Shown piece by piece: positions 38,001-49,828 of a stretch of DNA of 64,000 nucleotides (positions within the stretch are counted from its first letter, which is position 1; each line of letters begins with the position of its first letter). The translations under genes and the position numbers were made by a program. The stretch covers positions 11,681,719 to 11,745,718 of the forward strand of contig NC_064046.1 of the NCBI RefSeq assembly GCF_932526225.1, in the 5' to 3' direction. Origin of the DNA: Nematostella vectensis (Eukaryota > Cnidaria > Anthozoa > Actiniaria > Edwardsiidae). Below the pieces are notes generated by a model, which worked only from the letters and a program-made list of their open reading frames with translations, searched no databases and had not been told where the DNA came from.

Positions 38001-41000
38001 CTTTGGGCTTGGACAAGTTTTTTCTTTTTATTTTACACCTAAGACACCTGGGTGGGCAGATTTCAGGAATATTCCCGACTGTACCTTTTCCTATTTGCTA
38101 GCCTTGACTCATTTTGGTAGACAAGTCGCATCAGAAATTGGAAGAGCTATAGGAATAGACAAATATCAATGCTTTGTTAGAAAGTAATAAAATATAATGA
38201 AAATAGAAATGTTGCAACATTACAGTGAGGGCCAGGTATGGATGGGGGACTGTCTAATATGCAATTGAATCGGATGACATTCTCTCAGACCAACTTTTCA
38301 ATGCAATCGAATCTGATTCGATTGCATTGAAAAGTTGGTCCGATAGAATGTCATCTGATTTGATTGCATTTTAGACCCAATTCCCCCTCCATAGCTATGC
38401 CCTTGACTTGTCTTCACATATCTAACATCGTTTCAATTTACATATTTGCCATAACATACCCTATTCACAATAGTCTGTTGTCTTGTGTGTTTTGATCGCA
38501 GATCAACAAGTTCCCTCCACAGTGTTTCATTCTCCCTGAAAAAAAAGGAATGTTACCAGATTGTATATACAAAAGAAACATTTAGTAAGTTTAACTATCA
38601 GGGGTGTTTTCCCTTCATGCTTTAAAAGAGCAAAGAATGTCCTTTATATACTGGATGACATCATGAAATGTAGCATGGTAGGCTACAAGAAATGCCTGTG
38701 GCAGCTACCAATCCAGCGCATACGGTACCTCTTCATTTGGTCTAGTTTGGCAGTCATTTCGTCTTGTTTCCCCTTCATGTCTTGCACCTCATTCAGCACT
38801 TTGGCTACATCCTCATTCTTCATTTTCTTCTCCTCTGGTGCCGCCTGCTGAGCGCAATATGGTTAGCACAATATGAAAATTTATGGTTGATTCTTTGGTG
38901 GACTCTTTGATTTTATACAAATTATACACAGTGGTTCACCTCCATAATAATTGGGTATGTAGTGAAAAAAAAGCATTATAAATCAAATGATTTCTTATTA
39001 CTATTATTGCTATTGCTATTGCAATTGCTATTTTTTATTACTATTGCTATTTCTATTACTATCATCATCATCATCATCATCAGGTATTATATTGTGAACA
39101 TCATCATCATCATCAGGTATTATATTGTGAACATCATCATAATCATCAGGTATTAAATTGAGTGATACCTTTCTTTTGACATTCTCAAGCAACTGCGGCT
39201 GACCACACTGAAAGTTCGGGTTGTGAAACTCCCAAACATCATTGTCAGAGCGGAGTCCTCCCTGCTCCGCACCTATCACCTTGCGGAAGCCATCTAAAAG
39301 TCAATACATGTCAAATATTCATTATACTGCTTTGACAGGAAAAGAGAGTTTAAACAATGAGACAACTATGAACATTCCAAAAAATATATATTATATATAT
39401 ATAGTTATTTACAACAACACTAGTAAAACCACAGGTAGCCCAGGCTCACGGCGAGTGTAGAAGTCTGAATTTCATAAGGATCAGTGGATTTGTTGAGGAC
39501 TTTGGAATTTGGCAGTTGTCGGAGTTTGCAACCTTGTCTATTTTATATACAGAAGGCGATGGGAAAAATTCGCAGCTGCTAAAACAGCTTAGAATGGCAA
39601 ATAATGGCGGGTTTGAGTAGCAGAAACGTCAAGCTACTGTTTTATTTTCAAATCAGAATATTTATTTCAACGAGATTTGCTCGCTCATACAAACTCTGTA
39701 ATAAACCTACACTCACCGTGAGCCTGGGCTACCTGTGGTAAAACAAACACTATGATTGCCAAAATGTAAGAAGGTATAATTACATGAATCATTAATGAAA
39801 ACTAGACAGATTTACATAATGATGATATAATTATTTGTCAAATAATCCTTGTTCGCACTTGTGCATCTATTTGAGAAACACAAACAAGAATCTATTTTTT
39901 AAATAATCACACTTGCACTTGAAGACAAAGGCCCACAAAATGTGAATTTTTTTTTCTCAAATAGCCACCTTTTGAGTGGATAGTCTGCCTATTTGAGGGT
40001 TTAACAACTTTGAATAAAGTCCACTTAGTACAATATTATCAGAGTACTACATTTGGATTGGCCAAGCTATGTATAGTATTAGTAAGCTAAATATAGTCTA
40101 TTATATAGAGTGGTGGCAAATGTTCGTATTTGCATATTAGCTTGCAGTAGTTTATACATTATATTAAATTTAAAAAAAAAATCAAATATGTCAGTTATCT
40201 TTCTAGCATGCACACTTAAGGGTAGCAAAATATTTATTTTCTGTTTGTTAGCATATCATGCGAGACTAACTCAAGAACCCCCTTAAACAACTTGAGTACT
40301 AACTCAAGCGTTAACTAGTAATTTAGTATATTATATAATCCTATGCTACTTTGCCTACTGTGGTGGAACGAAAATTGTATCAAGCTAGTTGAAGCTACAA
40401 ATTGCTGTAAACAAGTTATGAGTGATTTCTTGGTATGATTAAAAAAAAAACTTTTACTACTTTTTTTTACCATTTGTGTTTTTTTAGTTGTGCTATCCAA
40501 AACGTGTGTGGCAGGCAATCCTAGAACACGGAAAGATGAAATGAGTAATGCAGAACGATGAAATTTTGCATCAAATCCCAAAACGTTGAAAGAATTCTTA
40601 AAACAGATTAACAAAATATAAGGATTCCTAGTAAACAACAACAAAATATATAAAAACATATTGAAAGGATTTAAATTTCTCATGAAGTTCATAAAAGTGC
40701 AATGATTTGAAAAAAGATGAATGTATGCACAGGGTGATATACATACTATTGGTATTCTAATCTTCTCTTTTATCTATATCTATACTGTATGGTGACGGAG
40801 GATGGGGGGAATGAATAACATGGGAAAGAATAGTGAATCAGGATGCATTTCTTAACTCATTTTAAAAACATTTTGACAAACATACAGCCTGAGCCTTTTT
40901 TGGGATTTTCCTTCCCAAATAACAATCTCACTTTCAATTCCTAAATCTCACTCTCAAGCTCTGTATTTTTCGCTCTAGGGTTGTCCTGTATTGTATCAGA

Positions 41001-43194
41001 AAGAAATGCTAACTTTCATAACTATATGATGCAGTAAATGGGGTGAATGCAGGTGATATATGGTTAGAATGTCTATTTAAGGGATATTTTATGCACCAAT
41101 ACTGCATTAATTAGCATAAATAATTTTCGGTGATATTTTTTCATCTGTCAAACCCCATCAGTTCCAGATAAAAATGCTCAAATGATTTATTATTCAAAGC
41201 ATTGTGGTTGGAGCAGAAGTGACACAATATCAATAAATCTCAATCTCTTGTGGTATCCTGCCAACAAATAGCTTCAAAACTCCCCTTGATGTTTCATTCT
41301 AGCATAGATTTGTTGTGTTGTATCAATTACAGCGCACAGTCAGACATTGCAAATGGAGGGGCAATCATTGACTGATATTGTAGATGCACAGGTCAAAGGG
41401 AGGACAATTCCATCAAAACAAGCAACCCTTCCAGTGATTTCATGGCATTATTCAAGTTTTTAAATGATTATGACTTGTAGAAGAGTACTTATTTATGCCA
41501 GGTTCATTAATACAACTACCTTAAAAAACATTGTGAGTACAAAAATTCTACAATTGGCAACTCCCTGTGTTGAAACTAAAGCAATCATAGATATCTGTGA
41601 AATTTCTTCAAAAAAAAAGAAAAACTTTGATTAATTTTATTATTATCCTCCTGGTGGTCTTTACTAAAGTTGACTTATTGCCTTTATTTTCACAAATAAT
41701 TAATTATACTCTACCACATCATATAAAATCATCCCATTATCTAGCATCATTGCTTGTATTAATAAAAAAGCAAATGCAAGCGTAGAAAAAGAATGCTATA
41801 TTTTTTTATTATTTAACCCTTGATACTACAACAAAAACAACAACAACAACAACAGGGCTGGAAATAACACCTGTACAAGCGTTACTTCAATTAAGAATTT
41901 TCAATCATATGCCTAGAAACCATCATAATTTGACTCTAATCTATTCAAATAATATTTAGTGCCGGAAAACAGAATCTATAAGATTTTGAAAACAAGAATG
42001 AAATTTTCAAACTGTTTTTTAATTTGAAAGTTTGCAGTGTTGGCCATTACATTTTCATCGTGAATAAAATATTATAATATAGTACCTGCCAAACGAGAAA
42101 AGTTAATGCATTGCCAAACAGGGGAGGGGTGGGCTAGTATCTTTAGTACAATACCATACTGGTAAACAACACTAGCTCCCTTGAGAAATACCGGTCCGTT
42201 AACAACATATAATCTGCTTAAAATCAGTTTTATGGCTTGTAGAATGTTTTAGGGCCAAATGATCACGCAGACTTAAGCATGTGGAATTGCTGCTATATAT
42301 TTATTTTATTTTATTTTTTCTCATACTATAACTTATCATATGGTAGTAATTATTGTACCGTCTGAAAGCTCTAAGGCGCTTATGTGAACAGTTCGATGTT
42401 CTCACAAGCCCAAATAGGTTTATTGCGTAAAAAATAGAATTATTTCGGTTTCGATACACTCCTTCCTTCCCTTCTATTTTTAAGGCAGACACGAACACAT
42501 AACACCACGTTAATGGTAAACACTGGATATTTTTAGTCAGCGCCAAATAAAAATATAGCTTCAAGTTTTCTCTTTAAGTTTATCCTAGTGTAGATCTTAG
42601 ACTCTCACTAGCATATACCATATATTTTCTAAGTAAAATAGTAGGAATGCTACGTTAATGTTTTGCCCATGCAAGAAACCCCTCTAGGGCTTATTTTAGT
42701 CTCGCTTAGTTGACTCGATTAATCCGTTCCCTCATGCCATACTATTTTCACACGGTATCTAAATGCAATGTTTTTACGTTGTTTACTTTAAGGACAGAAT
42801 AAAGTGTTACTCACACATATTGAGCTGTCGGACAAAGCTTGCAAAGTTGTTGTGCTTGAAATATTTCGGTAAAATCTCCCGCGCGAATGTCGCTTGGTCG
42901 TGGACCAGGAACCCCGATCCAATCTGAAAGAAAAACGATAGATTCCCTAGCTTAAATCATTTAAATCCACTCCAGCATCCTCTAAAAGACCCAGTTTGCA
43001 GCTAAGAGCTACACTCCGTCGCCTTCTTTCTTTAATCCGTGCTGAAATTATCAGCAAAACAAATAATGATCGCGTACCCGGTTCCATGAGATGTGCATGT
43101 CGTACTGCGGATCCTCTACCAACTTCCATAGCTTCACTAAGAAAGCTGGAACGTTAGAAGGGATAATGTAGTGGTCTCCTTCGGCTGTCTTCAT
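32094..43194 (-). CDS. HSF1: Heat shock transcription factor
   Basis: Fourteen phase-consistent exons give 513 aa: 43078-43194, 42815-42923, 39169-39293, 38729-38844, 38460-38535, 38085-38146, 37346-37475, 36610-36658, 36174-36317, 34840-35026, 34089-34200, 33818-33874, 32835-32898, 32094-32287. Residues about 13-117 are the HSF winged-helix DNA-binding domain ([35 protein letters not shown]). Residues about 120-202 are the HR-A/B coiled coil for trimerisation. [18 protein letters not shown] near 377-394 resembles HR-C, and the Ser/Pro/Gln-rich tail fits an activation region. Length is close to vertebrate HSF1 (529 aa). The start is ATG at 43194; the frame has no earlier ATG. It should trimerise on nGAAn/nTTCn elements on heat stress. 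Intronic MITEs occur at 35141, 36810, 38251 and 39430. Confidence 0.95.
35141..35461 (-). mobile_element. Mutator-like MITE, copy 3 (321 bp)
   Basis: Reverse orientation relative to copies 1 and 2; one terminal repeat has a few changes (GACAGaactGAAAAACG). Flanks CCCCCAGCA (35132-35140) and GCCCCAGCA (35462-35470) agree at 8 of 9 positions. It lies in the HSF intron between exons 9 and 10. Confidence 0.9.
36810..37234. mobile_element. MITE with TA flanks, pogo/Tc1-like
   Basis: Left end CAGTATTTACTCATGTATAA and right end, read inverted, CCTTATTTACTCATGTATAA, with TA on both sides (36808-36809, 37235-37236). The 425-bp element has no coding frame. It lies in an HSF intron. Confidence 0.65.
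37291..37313 (+). repeat. Poly-C tract (23 bp)
   Basis: C run 33 bp from the donor of HSF exon 7, inside the intron. Confidence 0.95.
37573..37710. repeat. Diverged interspersed repeat (GCGTACCCAGG family)
   Basis: Shares its start and several ordered blocks with the reverse complement of 25440-25600. It lies in an HSF intron. Confidence 0.5.
38251..38377. mobile_element. Near-perfect 127-bp hairpin in an HSF intron
   Basis: Arms 38251-38313 and 38315-38377 are inverted copies with a one-base centre; the inner 28 bp match almost fully (AACTTTTCAATGCAATCGAA pairs with its complement). It is a foldback MITE or a cruciform-forming palindrome, in the intron between exons 5 and 6. Confidence 0.8.
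39062..39152. repeat. CAT microsatellite with a GGTATTATATTGTGAA unit
   Basis: Three units of about 35 bp combine a CATCATCAT run with GGTATTATATTGTGAA. The array ends 16 bp from the donor of HSF exon 3 (39163-39168), inside the intron. Confidence 0.85.
39430..39737. mobile_element. 308-bp MITE with GTAAAAC target duplication
   Basis: Terminal inverted repeats of about 31 bp starting CACAGGTAGCCC differ at one position. GTAAAAC directly flanks both ends (39423-39429, 39738-39744). No coding capacity; it lies in an HSF intron. Superfamily not assigned. Confidence 0.85.
39738..42814. other. Large HSF intron, otherwise plain
   Basis: AT-rich intronic DNA with a CAA microsatellite at 41832-41853. 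No internal gene or exon seen on either strand. Confidence 0.5.
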
Positions 43195-44426
43195 TGGGAT
43201 AACCCTATGTGGATTCAAGATGGCGGATTTCAAGGGGTTATAGTTCTACAAACATCAGCTGACTATCGAGACATGACTAGAACTGAGCGGAAACAAGCGA
43301 CCTTCGTTTATATACCCTGGCAAAATACCCATGACGCATAGCGCGAAAAACAGACCTCCAAACAAAGAGACCCGTCTATAAGCCTCTCTTTTTTTCAATT
43401 TTTGCCAAACAGTTTTAAGACCTCAAGGACTATTACACATTGCAACTTTTTCTCACACCTTTAATGCTTTATCAGCATTATAAACATTTAAATACTTTAA
43501 TAACACGTCTGAAATTAAAGCATACTTCGTGCTTCGGAGTAACTACAAAATAGCAAAAAAAAAAAAAAAACGTGTGTAGCAGTAGTCTTTACTCTCTTTA
43601 AAAGTCGCTTTGATGTTTGGTTTATTTGGATATCTATGACAACTAGTGTATATCAATGTTATCTGATGTTAGGGGGAGATATGCATGAAATTCGTTGCGG
43701 ATTAGGCGTTATGTTGTAGCTTGGTTGCTAGGTGTAAAGGGCTCAGAGTTGAGAAGTCAACAGTTTATACTATCTCAGTATTAAAACTATTTACAGCTTT
43801 CGTTAAAAATTCATGTATCTCATTCAAGGAACTGTACCTGTCAATGTTATGATTGCAGAAGCCGGAAAATATAGAAAATAAAAATATAAATGAAAACAAG
43901 AGGCTAATAATATGAACAGGGGATTTGTGTCATTGAGTTTTCTATACTCGCCAATACCCAAAACTATATGAATCTATGACTCAAAAGTTTATGTTGGCCA
44001 TCGAAGCGTTGAATTCACATAAACATTTTGCAACACTCAAATGGGTTCCCGGTATTTCTACGTCATGTAGTCTGTAACACTACGCTACTTGCCTACGTCA
44101 GGTACGGGAGATGCTGTATTACGGAGCTTAGCCATTATGGAAAGCCATCCAATACAATCCGTGAAACTAGACTCATAAAACAGCAAAAATTAAAGTTAAG
44201 AGCATCGGAGCTGAGATGGACAACCACATTGGCCTTTACAGCATATTAAATGACCTTGGTTAAGCGATGCCTACATATCATATTTGGATTGTCTAACGCC
44301 TCTCCGAGACCCGCGGGAGACAGTATATTTTGCATCTAAAAATAATTCAAGTGCTATTATTGCGGATATAACATGATCTATGTGACGTATAGTCCCTTGT
44401 CTCGCTGTTCTCTCCAGTATGGCATG

Positions 44427-44439
44427 GAAGCTTCCAGAA
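44427..44439 (+). promoter_or_regulatory. Heat shock element 1
   Basis: GAAgcTTCcaGAA, a perfect three-unit element, 1.23 kb upstream of the HSF start codon. Confidence 0.6.
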
Positions 44440-44469
44440 CCTCGGTCTGGCGTAAGTGTAGCTCGGCTG

Positions 44470-44477
44470 TGACGTCA
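44470..44477. promoter_or_regulatory. Palindromic CRE
   Basis: TGACGTCA, the full CREB/ATF palindrome, between the two heat shock elements. Confidence 0.55.
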
Positions 44478-44512
44478 CAACATTGCTGTATTTACTAATC
44501 ACCACGTTCGCG

Positions 44513-44535
44513 GAAAGCCGTAGAAAGTTCTCGAA
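44513..44535 (+). promoter_or_regulatory. Heat shock element 2
   Basis: GAAagTTCtcGAA at 44523-44535 is a perfect three-unit element; another GAA at 44513-44515 keeps the 10-bp register, so a gapped fourth unit is possible. Confidence 0.6.
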
Positions 44536-46053
44536 AGGCTCCAGTCACGAATCAGCTATTCGGAGCATTTCAAACATCCGACAAGGCACGTTGGCTTAGC
44601 GAATTCGTCTCGCCACAAGAATTCCTTTCCGTACGACAAGACACCGAACATTTAACCGAGATAGCAAAAGGTTGATAACGCAGGATACCAAGCAAATAAA
44701 AGGTACAATGTTTCCGAATACGTGGGCTATCGGTTTTCTTGTACTTTTATAAGGCTGTGGTCTGCTCTGCCACAAAACAGGTGGAAAAATAAAACATACA
44801 GTAGCGCAAATTTTATAGGAGAGGGGGGGGGACTGATGCGAACTGAAATTTTAATATTTAGGGATCTTGAACTAAAATTCTACGGCAAAATGTTTCGGTT
44901 TCCTTATATAAACTGTCATTTCTGGAAAGTTTTTGTGAGAAGGCCGCCTCTTTCCGCCTTAAAAAATTAAGAGTGAATCTCGGATTCTACTGTGTAACTC
45001 GCTTCGTGAACCTGACTGTACAACGTAGAATAACCGGTAATATCCGAAGCAAGCTTGTATAGTAAATATTTTTTCTCGGTTTTATTTTTATATCTGACAG
45101 CCTTGCTTTAGGAAAAATCTTGAGAAAAACAGTGAATGTATCAGAAGTTCCAAGATAGCTAATGCGGGAGAATACAGTAAATGTATGGATAATTTCAAGA
45201 AAATTAGTCTTGAGAAAAGTTTCAAAATCTAGAGACTCCCGCCCTATTGCGGGAGGGTTGACAGCTATGTATTTTCGGGCGTTTGTGTACATCTCTGGGG
45301 CGCGTTGTCGCCTTGACTAGTTCGCCGAATACAATGTGTGCTTGAAGCCATGACGACAGCTGATTTGTAGTCATATTCTCTCTCAATTTCCAGTTTTCCT
45401 GCATGTGGATTGGAGTAAGGTGCAAATTAAAAAGCTTATACGAGTTAGAATCACATGCCGTGTGCACAGTTTCCCTGCGCTCCACAATTCGTGCAGCATT
45501 TGCGGAAAGTCTAATTCCAGATGACTTCCCGCAAAGGAATTGAATTCAAGCTAATTGGAGTCTTGGAATAGCCTTCTTTGCCGCTTATTGTGTCTATTGC
45601 ACTCCTCCTCTGGCATTCTTATGGAGTGTGTGAGCTCCAGCTGTTACTACGTGACCATGGATAGAGTCACGCAACGGTCTAAAGAGCGAACATAGAGTCA
45701 AACAAAACTATAGCAAAATTCTATATAAAGCGATGTATTCCGTAATACTAAAAACGTTTTTCTAGGAGAGTTTAAAAGATACACTTTTATCGGCGGAAAA
45801 GTTAGATGTTTTAATAGGTGGTGGGGGGTCGCTTGGCCTTGCATAGCAGGGGCAAAGTGATCTTTATTTATTGTAGTAACCAAAATTTCGGCGTCTGAGA
45901 GCGCCGTAGAGTATATAAGATTTAAAGAAGGCCGATCATGCCGCCATTTTAGCTGCCGCTCAATGTCAAGTCACACAAAGCATCCATTTCCATCGGCTTA
46001 TATAAGCGAGTAACCAAAATATTTTCAATCAAACATAGTCAATAACTACCTTG
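44536..46053. other. Intergenic, no gene seen
   Basis: No splice-supported coding segment. A transcript driven by the heat shock elements could start here but no first exon is recognisable. A short G run is at 44823-44831. Confidence 0.4.
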
Positions 46054-46096
46054 AGCGTCACTGGACGGGAGAAGCCTGGAGGCTCTTGTACCCAGG
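46054..46096 (-). mobile_element. Solo terminal repeat of the CCTGGGTACC MITE family
   Basis: AGCGTCACTGGACG, GGAGGCTCT and GTACCCAGG occur in the same order as the inverted left arm at 21981-22026. No partner arm is nearby. Confidence 0.6.
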
Positions 46097-46965
46097 ATAA
46101 GTAAAAAACATATTTAATTCGTACACTGTTATTTTGAAGTTTTCTTGCGAAAAGGCCGTTTTTAAATGATAAACAATAACAATAGAGTGGTTGGTTGGCA
46201 TTCTTTAAATACTGGTTGTTTTTAGCCAGGTTTATCTTAGTTCCTCATTCGCTGCCGTTCCTTATTCAAATCAAAGATTGTATGAAAGCGTTCGTAGCAG
46301 AAAGTTGCGAGGGCAAGGAGAGATGGGGAGGGAGGGGGGGTTGATTTGGTATTCATTCTTTGTACGAAAAAATATTTTTATATAGGGATGCCATACACTC
46401 TGTTTGTGTTTTATAAGAACCTGACTTATATCGACTTCCAGCCTGAGATTTCACGAAATTCTAGCTAATAATATGCTAAGAACATTCCGAGGCTCAGATA
46501 GCAACAAATATTGTTAGTCGGATACGTTCTAAAATGTAGATTGTGTTCGTTTAAAGTCCATTGTCATCGATTATTCGTGTAATTGTCTTTCTAATAAATT
46601 ATTGAGTGTCATATTTCATATTTTCATATGCACTTAAATTTTACGAATGACTCGAAAAGCTTAAGAACGACCCAGCCTCAACTGAAAATTAGAGAATTTC
46701 TTATAAAAAAGTGTGTCATGAGTGACTTGTAGCCTTGTTCGCAGGCATCTTAAAGAGCAGAAAAAGAAAAGAAGGGATTGGGTTTCTTGTGGCAAAAAAA
46801 AAAAAAAAAAACGGAACGGAATTCTCCTTAGTCTCCCTCCTCTGCAATTTCCCCACAGGTAACCCATTCTTTCCCTCCTTTTCTATTACGAGTTGCCTGC
46901 GGAGGAGGCTTATATTTCGCAATAGCATTTAGTCGCTGGCTCTTTTCCGAAAACGCATTCCTATA

Positions 46966-47008
46966 ACTTGGTAATATCCTATAACTTTCCTATAACATTC
47001 CTATAACT
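46966..47008 (+). repeat. CCTATAACTT short tandem repeat
   Basis: Four imperfect units of CCTATAACtt. Near a GC- and CpG-richer stretch. Confidence 0.7.
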
Positions 47009-47039
47009 AAGTGACTTGGTTTGTCTTACTAAATGCGGA

Positions 47040-47485
47040 GTGTGCGCACCGGCAACACGCCGCCGTCGAGCGCGACATTTAGTTAAAAACGCCTGCGATC
47101 ACAGTGTCCTGCGGAGTTGCCCATTGCATAGCAACGATCAGTTAGCAACGCTCGCGTCGTCTTTGTCTTACAGCTAAGCCGATCGCGTCCTTTGTTTTTA
47201 AACCAATAAAATCCCGTGTTCTTTGAGGTTTAGAGTGCTTATTTTATCAGAGTCCAAGCAGACAAGATGGCGGAACCGACACAGAGCGAAGGATGGCTTC
47301 AATTCCTTTACAAATTCGCGCTACGCGAGTTCGATTTTTGGGAGCCTAACTCGTGCAGAAGTTAAAGATATCGTTGTACTACTTGTACTCTAGTTCGATT
47401 TGTGGATTTTTGGAAGTTTTCCCGTGGTAGAGGGTGCCTAATTCTACGAGTTGGATGGCTGTATGAACGCCTGGCACGGTGAGTG
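47040..47485 (+). promoter_or_regulatory. CpG-rich segment with possible first exon
   Basis: Unusually rich in CpG for this window. It contains GACAAGATGGCGG (ATG at 47268 with a strong Kozak context, but only 32 codons to a stop) and a strong donor ACGGTGAGT at 47479-47486. It may be a plus-strand promoter and 5' untranslated exon; no second exon was found. Confidence 0.3.
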
Positions 47486-47837
47486 TTTTGGGAGATTGCG
47501 ATTATAAAGTGCTACGTCAAAGCGGATAAGGGCTAAATTATTCGGTCCGCCGCCATTAATAAAACACCAAGGGAGCACAAAGGGAATGTTGATTCGTATT
47601 CAAATTCAAAATATGAAAAATAAATCTAGTTTCAAGGTGACTTGAGATAAATTTGAAGTAAAACCAAGATTGAGTTCTTTTTTTTAGTTGGTTTAAGTTT
47701 ATTTTCGATAGAATATTAATACTGATTTGAACATCGAAGGAGTAATACTTGTCGCTCCCGCGTCCTCCTGGCTTTGCAATAGTTTTACAATTGATACACG
47801 ACTCGGATTATTAAGAAACGAGACTGACTCGGCTTAA

Positions 47838-48981
47838 TCAGGTTGTAGCGGTGTGAGCTCTTCGTTTCCGATTTTTTTTCTCTGGATATTTTGAGCGGTT
47901 TAGAGGTGCAACTCTAATGCTATGCTCTTCTATTATTTTTCGTAGCCGACGCGACGCAGGGTGGATCGAGCTGAATTCACGGTTCAACTGGTTGAGTTCA
48001 TGATGAATTGATTCACCACCCTGCTCGCCGAAAAAGCCTGAAGGAAACTTCCGTTCCCGGATGAAATCTGAAGTCTGTGCCTGAGGTATTTTCATGACCA
48101 CGGTTGGCTGAAAGAGAATAATAATGTAATTTATAATATTGCAAAAAAGAATAAAAAATATAGTTAGAACAAAATACCTTTCCAGATCCAGGCAATCGGG
48201 CTGTTATCCCATCCTCCGAATTCTTGCAGATTGTGTTCACAATCAAATTCCCAAGTCGCGCAACATCAGGGGAAACGAGGCCAGTGCGGACCTCGTTTAA
48301 CATCTGCTCGAGGGTTCGGGTCTGAGGATCTAGCACAACAGCAGCGGCAGGGACGGGGCTATTCGCACGCTGGCGCTTTCTCGGGGGACAGGGATGGCTG
48401 TTGCACAGGTGATAAGGCAATCGGGTACCACATGCCCTACATTTAACCAGGTACCCCTCTAAAAGCTGGATTAAAACAAGCGGTGCGCGCTGGAGGTCAT
48501 TAGGGTCCGCCAGCGTCTCTTGACATATTGGGCATGCTGGATGTTTTTCCCCCAACTCGAACGCAGATTTCCAGCAGTCCGAGCAGCAACTGTGCTGGCA
48601 CTTTGATGACAGAGGCTTTTCGAGGACGTCTAGGCAAATAGCGCAATGAAACTCTTCTTTTTTCGTTTCGAAAAAGTCAAAGCGCTCGGTGAATCACACC
48701 CTTAGTGTGTTCATAGAGGCACTAAGCTCGGTGACGCGCGCGATTAGTTGTGCTTTTAAACCCGCGTTTGTCGTCTCTTCCCAAGCGGAGTTTTTAGCCT
48801 GCCCTCTCGCACCGCCTCGCTTTGCTTTTTTCGGCCTACAGCCTTTTTGAATTTGCTCTTCTAAGGCGCACGTTGGGCAGTCCTCTTCCCGGTGAATCTC
48901 CCAGATTATGGGAGCCTTGTCAGTTGTTGCGAGACGTGTTATTCGTGTTTTTGCGTGTGTGAAATGTGCTTCATCATGCAT
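47838..48981 (-). pseudogene. RAG1-like N-terminal zinc region joined to a transposase-like C-terminal exon
   Basis: Exon A (48178-48981) begins at ATG 48981 and has one in-frame TGA at 48694-48696. Upstream of it are WEIHREEDCPTC and a basic GCRPKKAKRGGARG stretch. Downstream are a RING finger (FHCAICLDVL, CQHSCCSDC, HPACPICQETL) and a short zinc finger (VKCRACG, HLCNSHPC). This order (W-x2-H-x4-C-x2-C, basic run, RING, CxxC zinc finger) is that of the RAG1 N-terminal region. Exon B (47838-48107), joined in phase 0 by a GT-AG intron, encodes GFFGEQGGESIHHELN, which resembles the last catalytic-glutamate helix of RAG1/Transib enzymes, and ends at TGA. The DDE core that should lie between is absent. 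Domain calls are by eye. The TGA could be a mutation, a sequence error, or mark an unseen intron. Confidence 0.6.
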
Positions 48982-49013
48982 AGCTCAAGAGCCATGAAAG
49001 CTATGAGCTCGAT

Positions 49014-49100
<87 letters not shown>

Positions 49101-49118
49101 GTAATAATAATAATGATA

Positions 49119-49158
<40 letters not shown>

Positions 49159-49202
49159 TGATAATGATAATGCTAATGCTAATGATATAATGATATAATG
49201 AT

Positions 49203-49234
<32 letters not shown>

Positions 49235-49241
49235 TATAACG
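49014..49241. repeat. TAA/ATAATG microsatellite
   Basis: Nearly pure TAA units to about 49157, then TAATGA-type variants. It lies directly upstream of the RAG1-like fragment. Confidence 0.95.
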
Positions 49242-49828
49242 TTGGTTAGAGTATCCTATACTTGACGGTCTTGAGTGGCTCCCATCTTTTTTCTCTGAAT
49301 TTCACGGAGTGTTCTGTAGATGTATCACGCGGAGCCTTGCTTTCACCAGGAGGAAAGCGTGACCGACACACAGGAAGGCGTCGCGGGAGAGTTCTAAAAA
49401 AAATCACGTGTGCACGTTGCTCACCGCCTACAATGCGTTCCAAACATGTGCGATATTGGCCTCGCGAGAGTGAGCCCGTGTGCGCCGGGCATAAGCAGAA
49501 AACACGATTCCTTTTAATAATAAAGTTATTCTACTAGTTTTAAACACAAGTTCTTGTTGAAGGAGACGGTCAAATGTTTCTCGAGTGAAAAAAATACAAA
49601 CAAACAATTTTCATATTCTGTCTTTAAGAAGAAGACGAGATCTGCTTTTCACGCTTTGTAAATAATATGTTATCCCTTCCTGCTTCCATACTACCGCAAT
49701 TATTGCTTAGAGACATTCTCCCTTGGCCTCGTCCCTTTGCTTCTCGGCGGGATTATCACGCTCTACATTGCTATGACGTCACTGGCCCTTTTTGCTCATG
49801 AACATATGAAAAAAAACGTTGTCATTTT

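Noticed and set aside
44722-44970. 82-residue plus-strand frame downstream of the heat shock elements
   Set aside because: Contains a low-complexity G run, no family resemblance and no conserved start context; not a convincing heat shock gene.
47268-47366. 32-codon frame with strong Kozak start
   Set aside because: Too short and unlike any family I know; kept only as part of a possible promoter and first exon.
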